A stretch of 10,214 nt of DNA from an uncultured Gallionellaceae bacterium (GTDB lineage Bacteria; Pseudomonadota; Gammaproteobacteria; Burkholderiales; Sulfuricellaceae). Shown here piece by piece: positions 1 to 6,832 of the stretch. Below the pieces are notes generated by a model, which saw nothing but the letters and a program-made list of their open reading frames with translations, ran no database searches and was not told the DNA's origin. The stretch is from positions 1 through 10,214 of the forward strand of contig CALMWM010000476.1 of assembly GCA_937873435.1 (NCBI GenBank). Reading direction: 5' to 3'. Numbering within the stretch: the first letter of the stretch is position 1; the number at the start of each line of letters is the position of its first letter. A program made the position numbers and the translations under genes.

Positions 1-225
1 GGGTTTCAGCTTTTTTCAAACGGCGTTTCGCCACTCGTGATCGTTGGCTGCCCCGACGCCGTGGGCGATTTTCAGGAGGTGGGGGTTGAGTATGGGCGCC
101 GCGGTGTACGGCGGATTTACGATGTGGTGACGCTGAAGGAAATCAAACGCCTGCCGATGAACCTGCTGTCAGGAAAGTACAACGTCTGCAATAAGAATTG
201 CAGCTCGGCCGGAATCGGCTATTGA
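1..225 (+). CDS. C-terminal part of an unrecognised protein (cut by window edge)
   Basis: Frame 1 is open from the first base to a TGA at 223-225, giving 74 residues, so this is probably the 3' end of a gene that begins outside the window. An internal GTG at 37 could be a start, but nothing like a ribosome-binding site precedes it. The fragment is mostly hydrophilic, has a hydrophobic stretch SPLVIVG, a basic YGRRGVRR segment and a final CNKNC cysteine pair. I do not recognise the family and assign no function. The gene converges on the minus-strand regulator, with only the REP-like element between them. Codon choice looks like ordinary coding sequence, which is the main support. Confidence 0.45.
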   Translation, partial: GFQLFSNGVSPLVIVGCPDAVGDFQEVGVEYGRRGVRRIYDVVTLKEIKRLPMNLLSGKYNVCNKNCSSAGIGY

Positions 226-232
226 TGCTTGG

Positions 233-288
233 GTAGGAACGGCCTTGGCCGTGACATTTCAAGGTTCTCTACCGGGAAATGCTCCTAC
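233..288. repeat. REP-type hairpin with degenerate inverted partner (REPIN-like)
   Basis: Positions 233-260 start with the GTAG head typical of REP elements (GTAGGAAC) and contain the palindrome ACGGCCTTGGCCGT (239-252), followed by CATTTC (255-260). Facing it, 276-288 reads GAAATGCTCCTAC, whose complement GTAGGAGCATTTC equals the head and tail of the first copy with the central hairpin missing. The layout is that of two inverted REPs (a REPIN), one with its inner palindrome deleted. The right copy covers the stop codon (287-285) of the minus-strand regulator. It lies between convergent genes, a usual place for such repeats. The REP assignment is by resemblance only. Confidence 0.6.
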
Positions 289-992
289 TGTTGCCCGTAG
301 CGCGCCAGTTTTTCGATGTCGTGGATTTGCACATCCTTGCCTTTGACGCTGATCAAGCCGGCGGCGGTGAGGTCGTGCAGGACGCGCGAGAAGGTTTCGG
401 GCGAGATGTTGAGGCGCGAGGCGATCACGGTTTTGCTGGCGGGCAGGTTGACCGTCAATTCCTTGCTGGAATCATTTGCGTCGGCATCATGCTGGAGCAG
501 GTAGCCGATCACCCGTTGCGAGCAGGACAGCAGCGAGTAGGCTTCGACGTCGGCAATCAGGCCGTGCAGGCGGGAGGATAGTCCGGCCAGCATTTTTCGG
601 CAAAAACCGGGGTGGTGGTCGATGCCTTCGAATACCACCGACTTGGAAATATGCAGCAGCAATGAATCCATCAGTGCCTGGGAATAAACCGGGTAGGGGT
701 TGTTCATGAACAATACCGCTTCCCCGAAGGTTTTGCCGGCGCCCACCAGGTTGACCACTTTCTCGACCCCCTGCGGCGAGGAAAAAGCCAGTTTGACCTG
801 GCCGTGTACCACCAGATAAAAGCCGTGAGGCTGGTCGCCGCGCTGGAACAGGATTTCGCCGCGCGATACATGAATTTCACGAGTTCCCTGGGCAATGTGC
901 TCGAGTTCCTCCGGGCCCATTTCCTTAAACAGGGGCAGGTTGGCCAGTATCGTGTGTATTTTGTTCGCGCTCAATTTCCCTCCGTCATGCAC
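285..992 (-). CDS. Crp/Fnr-family transcription regulator, Dnr-like
   Basis: A 235-residue cyclic-nucleotide-fold plus winged-helix regulator. The effector-binding beta-roll covers about residues 18-125 (LPLFKEM, RGEILFQRGD, GFYLVVHGQVKL, GKTFGEAVLF), then the dimer helix, then a helix-turn-helix around 182-210. The recognition helix holds ETFSR (199-203), the E-x-x-S-R pattern that in FNR and Dnr proteins reads TTGAT half sites. There is no N-terminal cysteine cluster (only Cys131 and Cys157), so it is not an Fe-S FNR; it fits the Dnr/NnrR type, several of which sense NO through heme. It is divergent from nap, with two matching boxes between them. The start is uncertain: GTG at 992 lacks a ribosome site, whereas TTG at 974 follows GGAGGG (983-978) and would give 229 residues. 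The effector is inferred. Confidence 0.9.
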   Translation of the reverse strand: MHDGGKLSANKIHTILANLPLFKEMGPEELEHIAQGTREIHVSRGEILFQRGDQPHGFYLVVHGQVKLAFSSPQGVEKVVNLVGAGKTFGEAVLFMNNPYPVYSQALMDSLLLHISKSVVFEGIDHHPGFCRKMLAGLSSRLHGLIADVEAYSLLSCSQRVIGYLLQHDADANDSSKELTVNLPASKTVIASRLNISPETFSRVLHDLTAAGLISVKGKDVQIHDIEKLARYGQQ

Positions 993-997
993 TCAAA

Positions 998-1011
998 TTG
1001 GTGCAGATCAA
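998..1011. promoter_or_regulatory. FNR/Dnr-type box near the regulator's 5' end
   Basis: TTGGT-GCAG-ATCAA matches the FNR/Dnr consensus TTGAT-N4-ATCAA with one mismatch. It lies 6 bp upstream of the GTG start of the minus-strand regulator and 59 bp (centre to centre) from the second box. If the weak promoter proposed at 1025-1053 is used, this site would fall just after the regulator's transcription start, a position typical of repression. It could equally act as a distal site for napF. Confidence 0.6.
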
Positions 1012-1024
1012 ATCAATGCAACGA

Positions 1025-1053
1025 ATATTACCTGAACATAAGGAATTTATGAA
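1025..1053 (-). promoter_or_regulatory. Possible sigma70-type promoter for the regulator
   Basis: On the minus strand TTCATA (1053-1048) and TAATAT (1030-1025) are separated by 17 bp, each matching four of six consensus bases. Transcription would start near 1018, just upstream of the box at 998-1011. This is a weak match in an AT-rich intergenic stretch and could be coincidental. Confidence 0.3.
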
Positions 1054-1056
1054 TGT

Positions 1057-1070
1057 TTGATGTAGGTCAA
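1057..1070. promoter_or_regulatory. FNR/Dnr-type box upstream of napF
   Basis: TTGAT-GTAG-GTCAA matches the FNR/Dnr consensus with one mismatch. Its centre (1063.5) is 74 bp before the napF start codon. Placed at the class II activator position -41.5, it predicts a transcript start near 1105 and a leader of about 33 nt. The -10 region in that register (about 1093-1098) is poor, as expected for an activator-dependent promoter. It may also serve the divergent regulator gene. Confidence 0.7.
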
Positions 1071-1137
1071 GGCGTTTGGCAATGAAGCCGCGCAATCTTC
1101 TTACTTATCCATATGGCACGCGCAGGTTTTCAAAGTC

Positions 1138-1635
1138 ATGAATGGTCAGGTTAACCGGGCGCAGTTTCTGCGCGGCGATTTTGGCGGCAAAAATTCTCCC
1201 GTCAGGCCGCCGTGGGCGCTGCAAGAGGCGCAATTCGTCGAGCGCTGCCAGCGTTCGGGAGCATGTCTTGCGGCATGTCCCGAAAAGATTCTGGAAAAAG
1301 GGCGTGGCGGTTTTCCCCAAGTGAATTTTGCTTTGGGGGCCTGCACTTTTTGCGGGGCGTGCGTCGTGGCGTGTACCCATGAAGCTTATCGCAAGGATGG
1401 TGAAGGCAAACCGGAAGGTGCGGCATGGCATTTGAAGGCGCGGATCAAGGAAAGTTGCCTGACATTTGCCCAGGTCGTCTGCCGTACTTGTGGTGAGTTG
1501 TGTCCCGAAGGGGTGATTCGTTTCCCGCCCATGCTGGGAGGGGTGGCGCGACCGGAAGTGAATGTGGACGGGTGTACCGGATGTGGCGCGTGCATCGCGC
1601 CCTGTCCGAATGGTTCTATCGAGATGGCGGGATAA
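1138..1635 (+). CDS. napF: NapF, ferredoxin-type accessory protein of periplasmic nitrate reductase
   Basis: A 165-residue cytoplasmic iron-sulfur protein, the usual NapF length. The N-terminus has the family's R-x-x-FLRGDF and PPW segments. Cysteine groups follow: Cys37/43/47-Pro, Cys69/72/75/79 (CTFCGACVVAC), Cys107/115/118/122-Pro, and Cys146/149/152/156-Pro (CTGCGACIAPCP), enough for up to four [4Fe-4S] clusters. In studied bacteria NapF binds NapA before export and is thought to help load or repair its cluster. It is the first gene of the block, 52 bp before napA, and follows an FNR/Dnr-type box. ATG 1138 has only a weak ribosome site, but the family-like N-terminus supports it. No NapD, NapG or NapH gene is in the window. 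Confidence 0.93.
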   Translation: MNGQVNRAQFLRGDFGGKNSPVRPPWALQEAQFVERCQRSGACLAACPEKILEKGRGGFPQVNFALGACTFCGACVVACTHEAYRKDGEGKPEGAAWHLKARIKESCLTFAQVVCRTCGELCPEGVIRFPPMLGGVARPEVNVDGCTGCGACIAPCPNGSIEMAG

Positions 1636-1687
1636 CTCCGCCGGGAAGATTTTTTAGTGTCCGTGAATAGTTTAGAGGAGGCAGGTG

Positions 1688-4207
1688 ATGGAAATAACCA
1701 GACGCGAGTTTATTAAAAGTAGCGCGGCGGCAGCTGCGGCAACTGCGGCAGGGGTCACCTTGCCGGGCGTGAACCAGGCGCTGGCTGCCAGCGACCCCAG
1801 CATTAGATGGGATAAGGGCGCATGTCGTTTCTGCGGCACCGGTTGCGGTGTGCTGGTCGGCACCAAGGGCGGGCGCGTGGTGGCTACTCAAGGCGACCCC
1901 GATGCGCCGGTCAATAGAGGGCTGAATTGCATCAAGGGCTATTTCCTGTCGAAGATCATGTACGGCAAGGATAGGCTGACCACGCCGATGTTGCGCATGA
2001 AGGACGGCAAGTTCGACAAGAACGGCGAGTTTGCCCCGATCAGTTGGGAAAAAGCCTTCGACATCATGGAGGAAAAGTGCAAGGCCACGCTCAAGGCCAA
2101 AGGCCCGACCGCCATTGGAATGTTCGGTTCCGGCCAGTGGACAGTATGGGAAGGTTATGCCGCGGCTAAACTTTACAAGGCCGGTTTCCGCTCCAACAAC
2201 ATCGACCCCAACGCGCGCCATTGCATGGCTTCAGCCGTGGCCGGTTTCATGCGCACTTTCGGCATCGACGAGCCGATGGGTTGCTACGACGATCTCGAAC
2301 ATGCCGATGCCTTCGTGCTGTGGGGTTCGAACATGGCCGAAATGCACCCTATCTTGTGGTCGCGCCTGACCGACCGTCGCCTGACCGCGCAACACGTCAA
2401 GGTGCATGTGCTTTCAACGTTTACTCACCGTTCCTGCGAGCTGGCGGATAACGAGTTGATTTTCAAACCACAAAGCGATTTGGCGATCCTCAACTATATC
2501 TGCAATTACATCATCCAGAACAACGCGGTGAATCAGGAGTTCGTCAAGAAACACGTCAACTTCGCCAAGGGGGTGACCGACATCGGTTACGGGCTGCGCC
2601 CCAACCATCCGCTGGAGCAGGCCGCCGGCAACAACGGCTACCCGGGTGCGGACGGCAAGCCCAAGGGCGATCCCAATAAGGCGTCGCCGATCACTTTCGA
2701 CGAATTCAAGCAGTTCGTTTCCGAATACACGCTGGACAAGGCACACGAGATTTCCGGCGTGCCCAAGGATAGACTGGAAGCCTTGGCCAAGACCTATGCC
2801 GATCCCAAGACCAAGGTGGTGTCCTACTGGACCATGGGCTTCAACCAGCATACCCGCGGCACTTGGGTCAATAACATGATCTACAACGTGCATCTGCTGG
2901 TGGGCAAGATTTCCGAACCCGGCAACGGCCCGTTCTCCCTCACCGGTCAGCCGTCTGCATGCGGCACGGCGCGCGAGGTCGGCACCTTCTCCCACCGTTT
3001 GCCCGCCGATATGGTGGTGACGAACCCCAAGCACCGCGAGATCTCGGAAAAAATCTGGAAATTGCCCGCCGGCACCATTCCGGACAAGCCAGGTTTCCAT
3101 GCGGTGCTGCAAAACCGTATGCTGAAGGACGGCAAGCTGAATTTCTATTGGGTGCAATGTACCAATAACATGCAGGCTGCCGCCAACATGAACGAGGAAG
3201 GGTATCCCGGCTATCGCAATCCGGCGAACTTCATCGTGGTTTCCGATCCCTACCCGACCGTTACCGCGATGGCTGCGGACTTGATCCTGCCGACCGCGAT
3301 GTGGATGGAAAAGGAAGGCGCCTATGGCAATGCCGAGCGTCGTACCCAGTTCTGGCGCCAGCAGGTTAAGCCGCAAGGCGATGCGCGTTCCGATGTCTGG
3401 CAAGTGGTCGAATTCTCCAAGCGCTTCAAGGTCGAGGATGTCTGGCCAGCCGAATTAGTCGCCAAAATGCCGGAATACAAGGGTAAAACCTTGTACGACG
3501 TACTGTATGCCAACGGCCAGGTCAACAAGTTCCCATTATCCGAATTGCAGTCCGGCTTCGACAACGATGAGTCGAAGCACTTCGGGTTTTATCTGCAAAA
3601 AGGCCTGTTCGAAGAATATGCCTCGTTCGGGCGCGGCCATGGCCACGATCTTGCCGATTTCGAGCAGTATCACAAGGCGCGCGGGATGCGTTGGCCGGTG
3701 GTGGACAATAAGGAAACCCTGTGGCGTTTCCGCGAGGGCTACGATCCTTATGTCAAGAAAGGCGAGGGTATCAAATTCTATGGCAAGCCCGACGGCAAGG
3801 CGGTGATCTTTGCGTTGCCCTACCAGCCGGCGGCCGAGCAGCCCGATAAGGAATACGATCTGTGGCTGTGCACCGGGCGCGTACTGGAACATTGGCATTC
3901 CGGTTCGATGACCAGGCGTGTCCCCGAGTTGTACAAGGCTTTCCCGGACGCCTGGGTGTTCATGAATCCTGATGACGCTTCCAAGCGCGGACTGAAGCGC
4001 GGCGATACCGTGAAACTGGTGACTCGCCGCGGCGAGGTGCTTACTCGCGTGGAAACCCGCGGACGCAACAAGCCGCCGGTGGGGCTGGTGTTCATTCCGT
4101 GGTTCGATGAAAGCCGTTTGGTGAACAAGCTGACGCTGGACGCCACTTGCCCGATTTCCAAGGAAACCGACTTCAAGAAGTGCGCCGTCAAGGTGGTGAA
4201 AGTCTGA
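1688..4207 (+). CDS. napA: NapA, catalytic subunit of periplasmic nitrate reductase
   Basis: An 839-residue molybdopterin oxidoreductase that reduces nitrate to nitrite in the periplasm. It has a Tat signal (TRREFIK, arginines 5-6) with likely cleavage after QALA near residue 33. The [4Fe-4S] ligands are Cys46, Cys49, Cys53 and Cys81 (CRFCGTGCG ... NCIKG). The Mo ligand is Cys179 in NARHCMASAVAGF, characteristic of NapA as opposed to formate dehydrogenase, which uses Sec or Cys in another context, and NarG, which uses Asp. Length and C-terminal cofactor-binding domain are complete. ATG 1688 is chosen because AGAGGAGG (1674-1681) lies 6 nt before it; a GTG directly upstream at 1685 is the alternative. 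The NapD chaperone usually needed for Tat proofreading is not encoded nearby. Electrons should come from NapB. A strong hairpin follows the stop. Confidence 0.97.
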   Translation: MEITRREFIKSSAAAAAATAAGVTLPGVNQALAASDPSIRWDKGACRFCGTGCGVLVGTKGGRVVATQGDPDAPVNRGLNCIKGYFLSKIMYGKDRLTTPMLRMKDGKFDKNGEFAPISWEKAFDIMEEKCKATLKAKGPTAIGMFGSGQWTVWEGYAAAKLYKAGFRSNNIDPNARHCMASAVAGFMRTFGIDEPMGCYDDLEHADAFVLWGSNMAEMHPILWSRLTDRRLTAQHVKVHVLSTFTHRSCELADNELIFKPQSDLAILNYICNYIIQNNAVNQEFVKKHVNFAKGVTDIGYGLRPNHPLEQAAGNNGYPGADGKPKGDPNKASPITFDEFKQFVSEYTLDKAHEISGVPKDRLEALAKTYADPKTKVVSYWTMGFNQHTRGTWVNNMIYNVHLLVGKISEPGNGPFSLTGQPSACGTAREVGTFSHRLPADMVVTNPKHREISEKIWKLPAGTIPDKPGFHAVLQNRMLKDGKLNFYWVQCTNNMQAAANMNEEGYPGYRNPANFIVVSDPYPTVTAMAADLILPTAMWMEKEGAYGNAERRTQFWRQQVKPQGDARSDVWQVVEFSKRFKVEDVWPAELVAKMPEYKGKTLYDVLYANGQVNKFPLSELQSGFDNDESKHFGFYLQKGLFEEYASFGRGHGHDLADFEQYHKARGMRWPVVDNKETLWRFREGYDPYVKKGEGIKFYGKPDGKAVIFALPYQPAAEQPDKEYDLWLCTGRVLEHWHSGSMTRRVPELYKAFPDAWVFMNPDDASKRGLKRGDTVKLVTRRGEVLTRVETRGRNKPPVGLVFIPWFDESRLVNKLTLDATCPISKETDFKKCAVKVVKV

Positions 4208-4224
4208 CGCTAAACCGCGTTTCC

Positions 4225-4260
4225 GGCATCTCTCCCGGCACGAGGGCCGGGAGAGATGCC
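4225..4260 (+). other. Perfect 15-bp hairpin between napA and napB
   Basis: GGCATCTCTCCCGGC (4225-4239) and GCCGGGAGAGATGCC (4246-4260) are exact reverse complements around a 6-nt loop (ACGAGG). No T tract follows on the plus strand, so it is not a standard rho-independent terminator. Between two genes of one operon this suggests an mRNA-stabilising or processing structure that could set the napA:napB ratio; partial termination is possible. Confidence 0.8.
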
Positions 4261-4309
4261 GCATATGGATAGCAATTCGTAACAGACCGATACGATGGAG
4301 GAATTACCG

Positions 4310-4777
4310 ATGAAAAATTTTAGTGGAACCAAACTCATTGCAGCGTTGTTCTCGGCAACCGTTGCAGCGCTTCTGGTGGCGTCGTGCGCGAGTACGCCGG
4401 TGGAGAAACCCCATGCCTTGCGTACCAATCAACTTCTGGATGATGACGTGGTGCCGGTAGAACTGAGCTACCTGGGCAAGACTCCCGGCGAACAGGAAAA
4501 GATTGTGCGGACCTTCGAGCAGCAGCCACCGCTGATCCCGCACAAGGTCGAGGGCATGAGGATCGATTTTAAACTCAACAAATGCCTGGGGTGCCATGAC
4601 CGGCCTAACTACCAGAAGGAAGAAGCGCCCAAGATCGGCGACAGCCATTACAAGGATCGCGACGGCAAGGAACTGAATCATATTTCGATGGGGCGCTACA
4701 ATTGCAATCAATGCCATGTCCCGCAGGTCGATGCACCGCCTTTGGTTGCCAATACGTTTACATCGGCAAAACAGTAG
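4310..4777 (+). CDS. napB: NapB, diheme cytochrome c subunit of periplasmic nitrate reductase
   Basis: A 155-residue exported cytochrome that passes electrons to NapA. Two c-type heme sites are visible: CLGCH (92-96) and CNQCH (132-136). His78 in PPLIPHKVEG and His113 in DSHYKDRDGK sit where NapB has its distal heme ligands. The ISMGRYNCNQCHVPQ stretch is typical of the family. ATG 4310 is chosen because GGAGGAA (4297-4303) lies 6 nt before it; an upstream in-frame ATG at 4295 overlaps that site and is unlikely. The signal peptide is odd: a hydrophobic stretch is followed by VASC at 23-26, matching a lipobox, so Cys26 might be lipidated and the protein membrane-anchored, unlike the soluble NapB usually described. 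No napC gene follows. Confidence 0.95.
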   Translation: MKNFSGTKLIAALFSATVAALLVASCASTPVEKPHALRTNQLLDDDVVPVELSYLGKTPGEQEKIVRTFEQQPPLIPHKVEGMRIDFKLNKCLGCHDRPNYQKEEAPKIGDSHYKDRDGKELNHISMGRYNCNQCHVPQVDAPPLVANTFTSAKQ

Positions 4778-4826
4778 ATTAGAACATTAGATATTGCTGT
4801 TTTTTCTATAAAAAAAAAGCTGATAA

Positions 4827-4870
4827 GATGGCCTCGTTGTCCTGTATAGAAGCAGGACGGCGAGGCCATC
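4827..4870. other. 18-bp near-perfect hairpin between napB and fccA
   Basis: Arms 4827-4844 (GATGGCCTCGTTGTCCTG) and 4853-4870 (CAGGACGGCGAGGCCATC) pair over 18 positions, two of them U-G wobbles on the plus-strand RNA, with an 8-nt loop. No T tract follows on the plus strand. On the minus strand a run of nine T (4819-4811 region) follows after a few bases, so it could act as a terminator only for antisense transcription. An A/T-rich tract with TATAAA (4807-4812) precedes it. Likely roles are mRNA processing or stabilisation upstream of fccA; a remnant of a small mobile repeat is an alternative. Confidence 0.75.
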
Positions 4871-4905
4871 ATGCTTTTCAACACACCAAATACCAAGGAG
4901 GGGCA

Positions 4906-5487
4906 ATGAGACTTAAACTAATAGTTGCTTTGTTTGCAGGGGGAGTGGCAATCAGTTCATCTGCTTTTGCGCACGAACCATCCCATACAGCCATGCTGTC
5001 GAATACTTGCAATGGCTGCCACGGTACCGACGGCGCTAGCGCGGGCTTCAACCCGACCGTGGGCGGCACGCCGCAAACCTACATCATCGACCAGATGAAG
5101 AAATTCAAGAGCGGCGAGCGCCCGTCAACGATCATGGGGCGCTTGGCAAAAGCCTACTCCGATGACGAAATCGCCGCCATTGCCAGCTACTATTCCACGC
5201 ATAAATACGTGCTGGCCAAGCAGGAAACCGATCCTGCAAAGGTCGCACGCGGCAAGGAAATCCACAAAGAGCGTTGCGAGAAGTGCCACGAGGACAACGG
5301 CAGGAGTGGCGATGATGGCGGTACGATAGCCGGTCAATGGAAAGATTACCTCAAGATCACCTTCCAGGAATTCCGCGAGAAGAAGCGCGAAATGCCGAAG
5401 AAGATGGCTGCCAAGATCGCTGGCGAAGGCCCGTTGAGTGATGCGGATATCGACGCACTCATCGACTTTTACGCCAGCCAAAAATAA
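4906..5487 (+). CDS. fccA: FccA, diheme cytochrome c subunit of flavocytochrome c sulfide dehydrogenase
   Basis: A 193-residue exported diheme cytochrome of the c4-like type. A signal peptide (hydrophobic core 5-20) ends at AFA-HEP near residue 22. Heme sites are CNGCH (35-39) and CEKCH (124-128). The segments STIMGRLAKAYS (Met77 as likely axial ligand) and AGQWKDYL...FREKKREMPKKMA (Met163 or Met167 as second ligand) resemble what I remember of the Allochromatium FccA sequence. It takes electrons from the FAD of FccB and delivers them to soluble cytochromes. ATG 4906 follows AAGGAGGGG at a normal distance; an upstream in-frame ATG at 4828 starts inside the hairpin and would bury the signal peptide, so it is rejected. 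fccB follows after 20 bp. A generic c4 partner cytochrome is the alternative name. Confidence 0.9.
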   Translation: MRLKLIVALFAGGVAISSSAFAHEPSHTAMLSNTCNGCHGTDGASAGFNPTVGGTPQTYIIDQMKKFKSGERPSTIMGRLAKAYSDDEIAAIASYYSTHKYVLAKQETDPAKVARGKEIHKERCEKCHEDNGRSGDDGGTIAGQWKDYLKITFQEFREKKREMPKKMAAKIAGEGPLSDADIDALIDFYASQK

Positions 5488-5507
5488 TCGCAACGGGAGG
5501 TAACAAG

Positions 5508-6806
5508 ATGTCTATTGATCGCAGAAGTTTTATCAAGCTGCTGGGCGCATCCGCCGGGATCGGGCTGGCCGGTGTGCCGATGATTTCCGTCGCCAACGAA
5601 ATCATGCCCAAGAAAGGCCGCCGCGTTGTGGTGATCGGCGGGGGCTACGGCGGTACGATTGCCGCCAAGTACATCCGCATGTCCGACCCCAGCATTGAAG
5701 TCGTGCTGGTGGAGCAAAACAAGGACTTTGTTTCCTGTCCTTTCAGCAACCTGGTGATCGCCGGTCTGCGCGACCTCAAGGAAAACACCATTTCCTATGA
5801 GAAGCTGACCGCTAACCACGGCATCAAGCTGGTTCATGCCGAAGTGACCAGTATCGACGTAGGCGCCAAGAAGGTAGTGACCAGCGCCGGCACGATCAGC
5901 TATGACCGCGCTGTGCTGTCCCCCGGCATTTCCTTCCGTTTCGATGAAATCGAAGGGTATGACGAGAAGACCACACCGGAAGTGATTCCCCATGCCTGGA
6001 AAGCCGGCCCGCAGACCCTGCTGTTGCGCGACCAGTTGCGCGCGATGAAGGACGGCGGCGTGGTGGCAATGACCGTGCCGCAATCCCCGTTCCGTTGCCC
6101 GCCTGGGCCGTACGAGCGGATCAGCATGATCGCCCATTACCTGAAGCACAACAAACCCAACTCGAAGATCGTGGTTTGGGACGCGAACGAAAAAATCGCT
6201 TCCAAGGAAGGTCTGTTCAAGAAGGGCTGGGCCAAGCACTATGGCTACGATGCCAAGGACGCCAGCAAGGGTTTGATCGCTTACCACAGCAACAGCAAGA
6301 TCGTGAAAGTGGATGCAAAAGGCAAGGAAATCGATAACGGCGTGGAAGCGTTGAAGGCCGACGTAATCAACATCATTCCGCCGCAGAAAGCCGGACATAT
6401 CGCTTTCCACGCGGGCGTGGTGGGCGAGGACAAGAAATGGTGTCCGGTCGACCAGATCACCTTCGAGTCCAAGCTGGCTCCCGGCGTGCATGTCATTGGC
6501 GATTCCTGCATGGCAGGCCCGATGCCCAAGTCCGGCTACGCCGCCAACTCCCAGGCCAAGGTGTGCGCACTCAACGTTGTACAATTGTTGAACGACAAGG
6601 CGCCGATCGATCCTTCCCACGTCAACGTGTGCTACAGCTACATCACTGACAAGGAAGCGGTATCGGTATCCGCCGTGTACAAGGTGGCAGAAGGCAAGAC
6701 CATCTCGGTGCCGAATTCCGGCGGCGTATCGCCGGATCTGTCGGAACTGGAAGCGGTTTACGCCAAGGGCTGGATCAAGAACATCCTGACCGAAATGTCG
6801 TCCTGA
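5508..6806 (+). CDS. fccB: FccB, flavoprotein subunit of sulfide dehydrogenase
   Basis: A 432-residue Tat-exported flavoprotein (RRSFIK, arginines 5-6; likely cleavage SVA-NEIM near residue 29) that oxidises sulfide in the periplasm and passes electrons to FccA. The FAD dinucleotide fold is VVVIGGGYGGTIAAKY (40-55). Three family cysteines are kept: Cys77 in FVSCPFSN, where FCSD attaches FAD covalently; Cys197 in SPFRCPPGPYERIS; and Cys312 in KWCPVDQITFE, the redox disulfide pair. The GVHVIGDSCMAGPMPKSGYAANSQ segment (326-349) is the second FAD-contact region. ATG 5508 follows GGGAGGTAAC. It is the last gene of the block, 25 bp before a terminator. It is related to SoxF and sulfide:quinone reductase, but the adjacent diheme gene and CPPGPYER favour FccB. 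Confidence 0.95.
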   Translation: MSIDRRSFIKLLGASAGIGLAGVPMISVANEIMPKKGRRVVVIGGGYGGTIAAKYIRMSDPSIEVVLVEQNKDFVSCPFSNLVIAGLRDLKENTISYEKLTANHGIKLVHAEVTSIDVGAKKVVTSAGTISYDRAVLSPGISFRFDEIEGYDEKTTPEVIPHAWKAGPQTLLLRDQLRAMKDGGVVAMTVPQSPFRCPPGPYERISMIAHYLKHNKPNSKIVVWDANEKIASKEGLFKKGWAKHYGYDAKDASKGLIAYHSNSKIVKVDAKGKEIDNGVEALKADVINIIPPQKAGHIAFHAGVVGEDKKWCPVDQITFESKLAPGVHVIGDSCMAGPMPKSGYAANSQAKVCALNVVQLLNDKAPIDPSHVNVCYSYITDKEAVSVSAVYKVAEGKTISVPNSGGVSPDLSELEAVYAKGWIKNILTEMSS

Positions 6807-6832
6807 TCCGCAAGTTGGTTGAGTTTGAAATC

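Noticed and set aside
2414..3403. Minus-strand open frame (329 codons) opposite napA
   Set aside because: Antisense shadow of NapA with no ribosome site or domain.
1688..4207. napA as a formate dehydrogenase or assimilatory nitrate reductase
   Set aside because: The Tat signal, the NARHCMASAVAGF Mo-ligand region, the length and the napF/napB neighbours all fit periplasmic NapA.
4828..4905. Longer fccA start at ATG 4828
   Set aside because: It starts inside the 18-bp hairpin, has no ribosome site and would place 26 residues ahead of a normal signal peptide; ATG 4906 has AAGGAGGGG before it.
5469..6620. Minus-strand open frame (383 codons) opposite fccB
   Set aside because: It is a shadow of the well-supported FccB gene, with low-complexity His/Gly/Val-rich translation and no family features.
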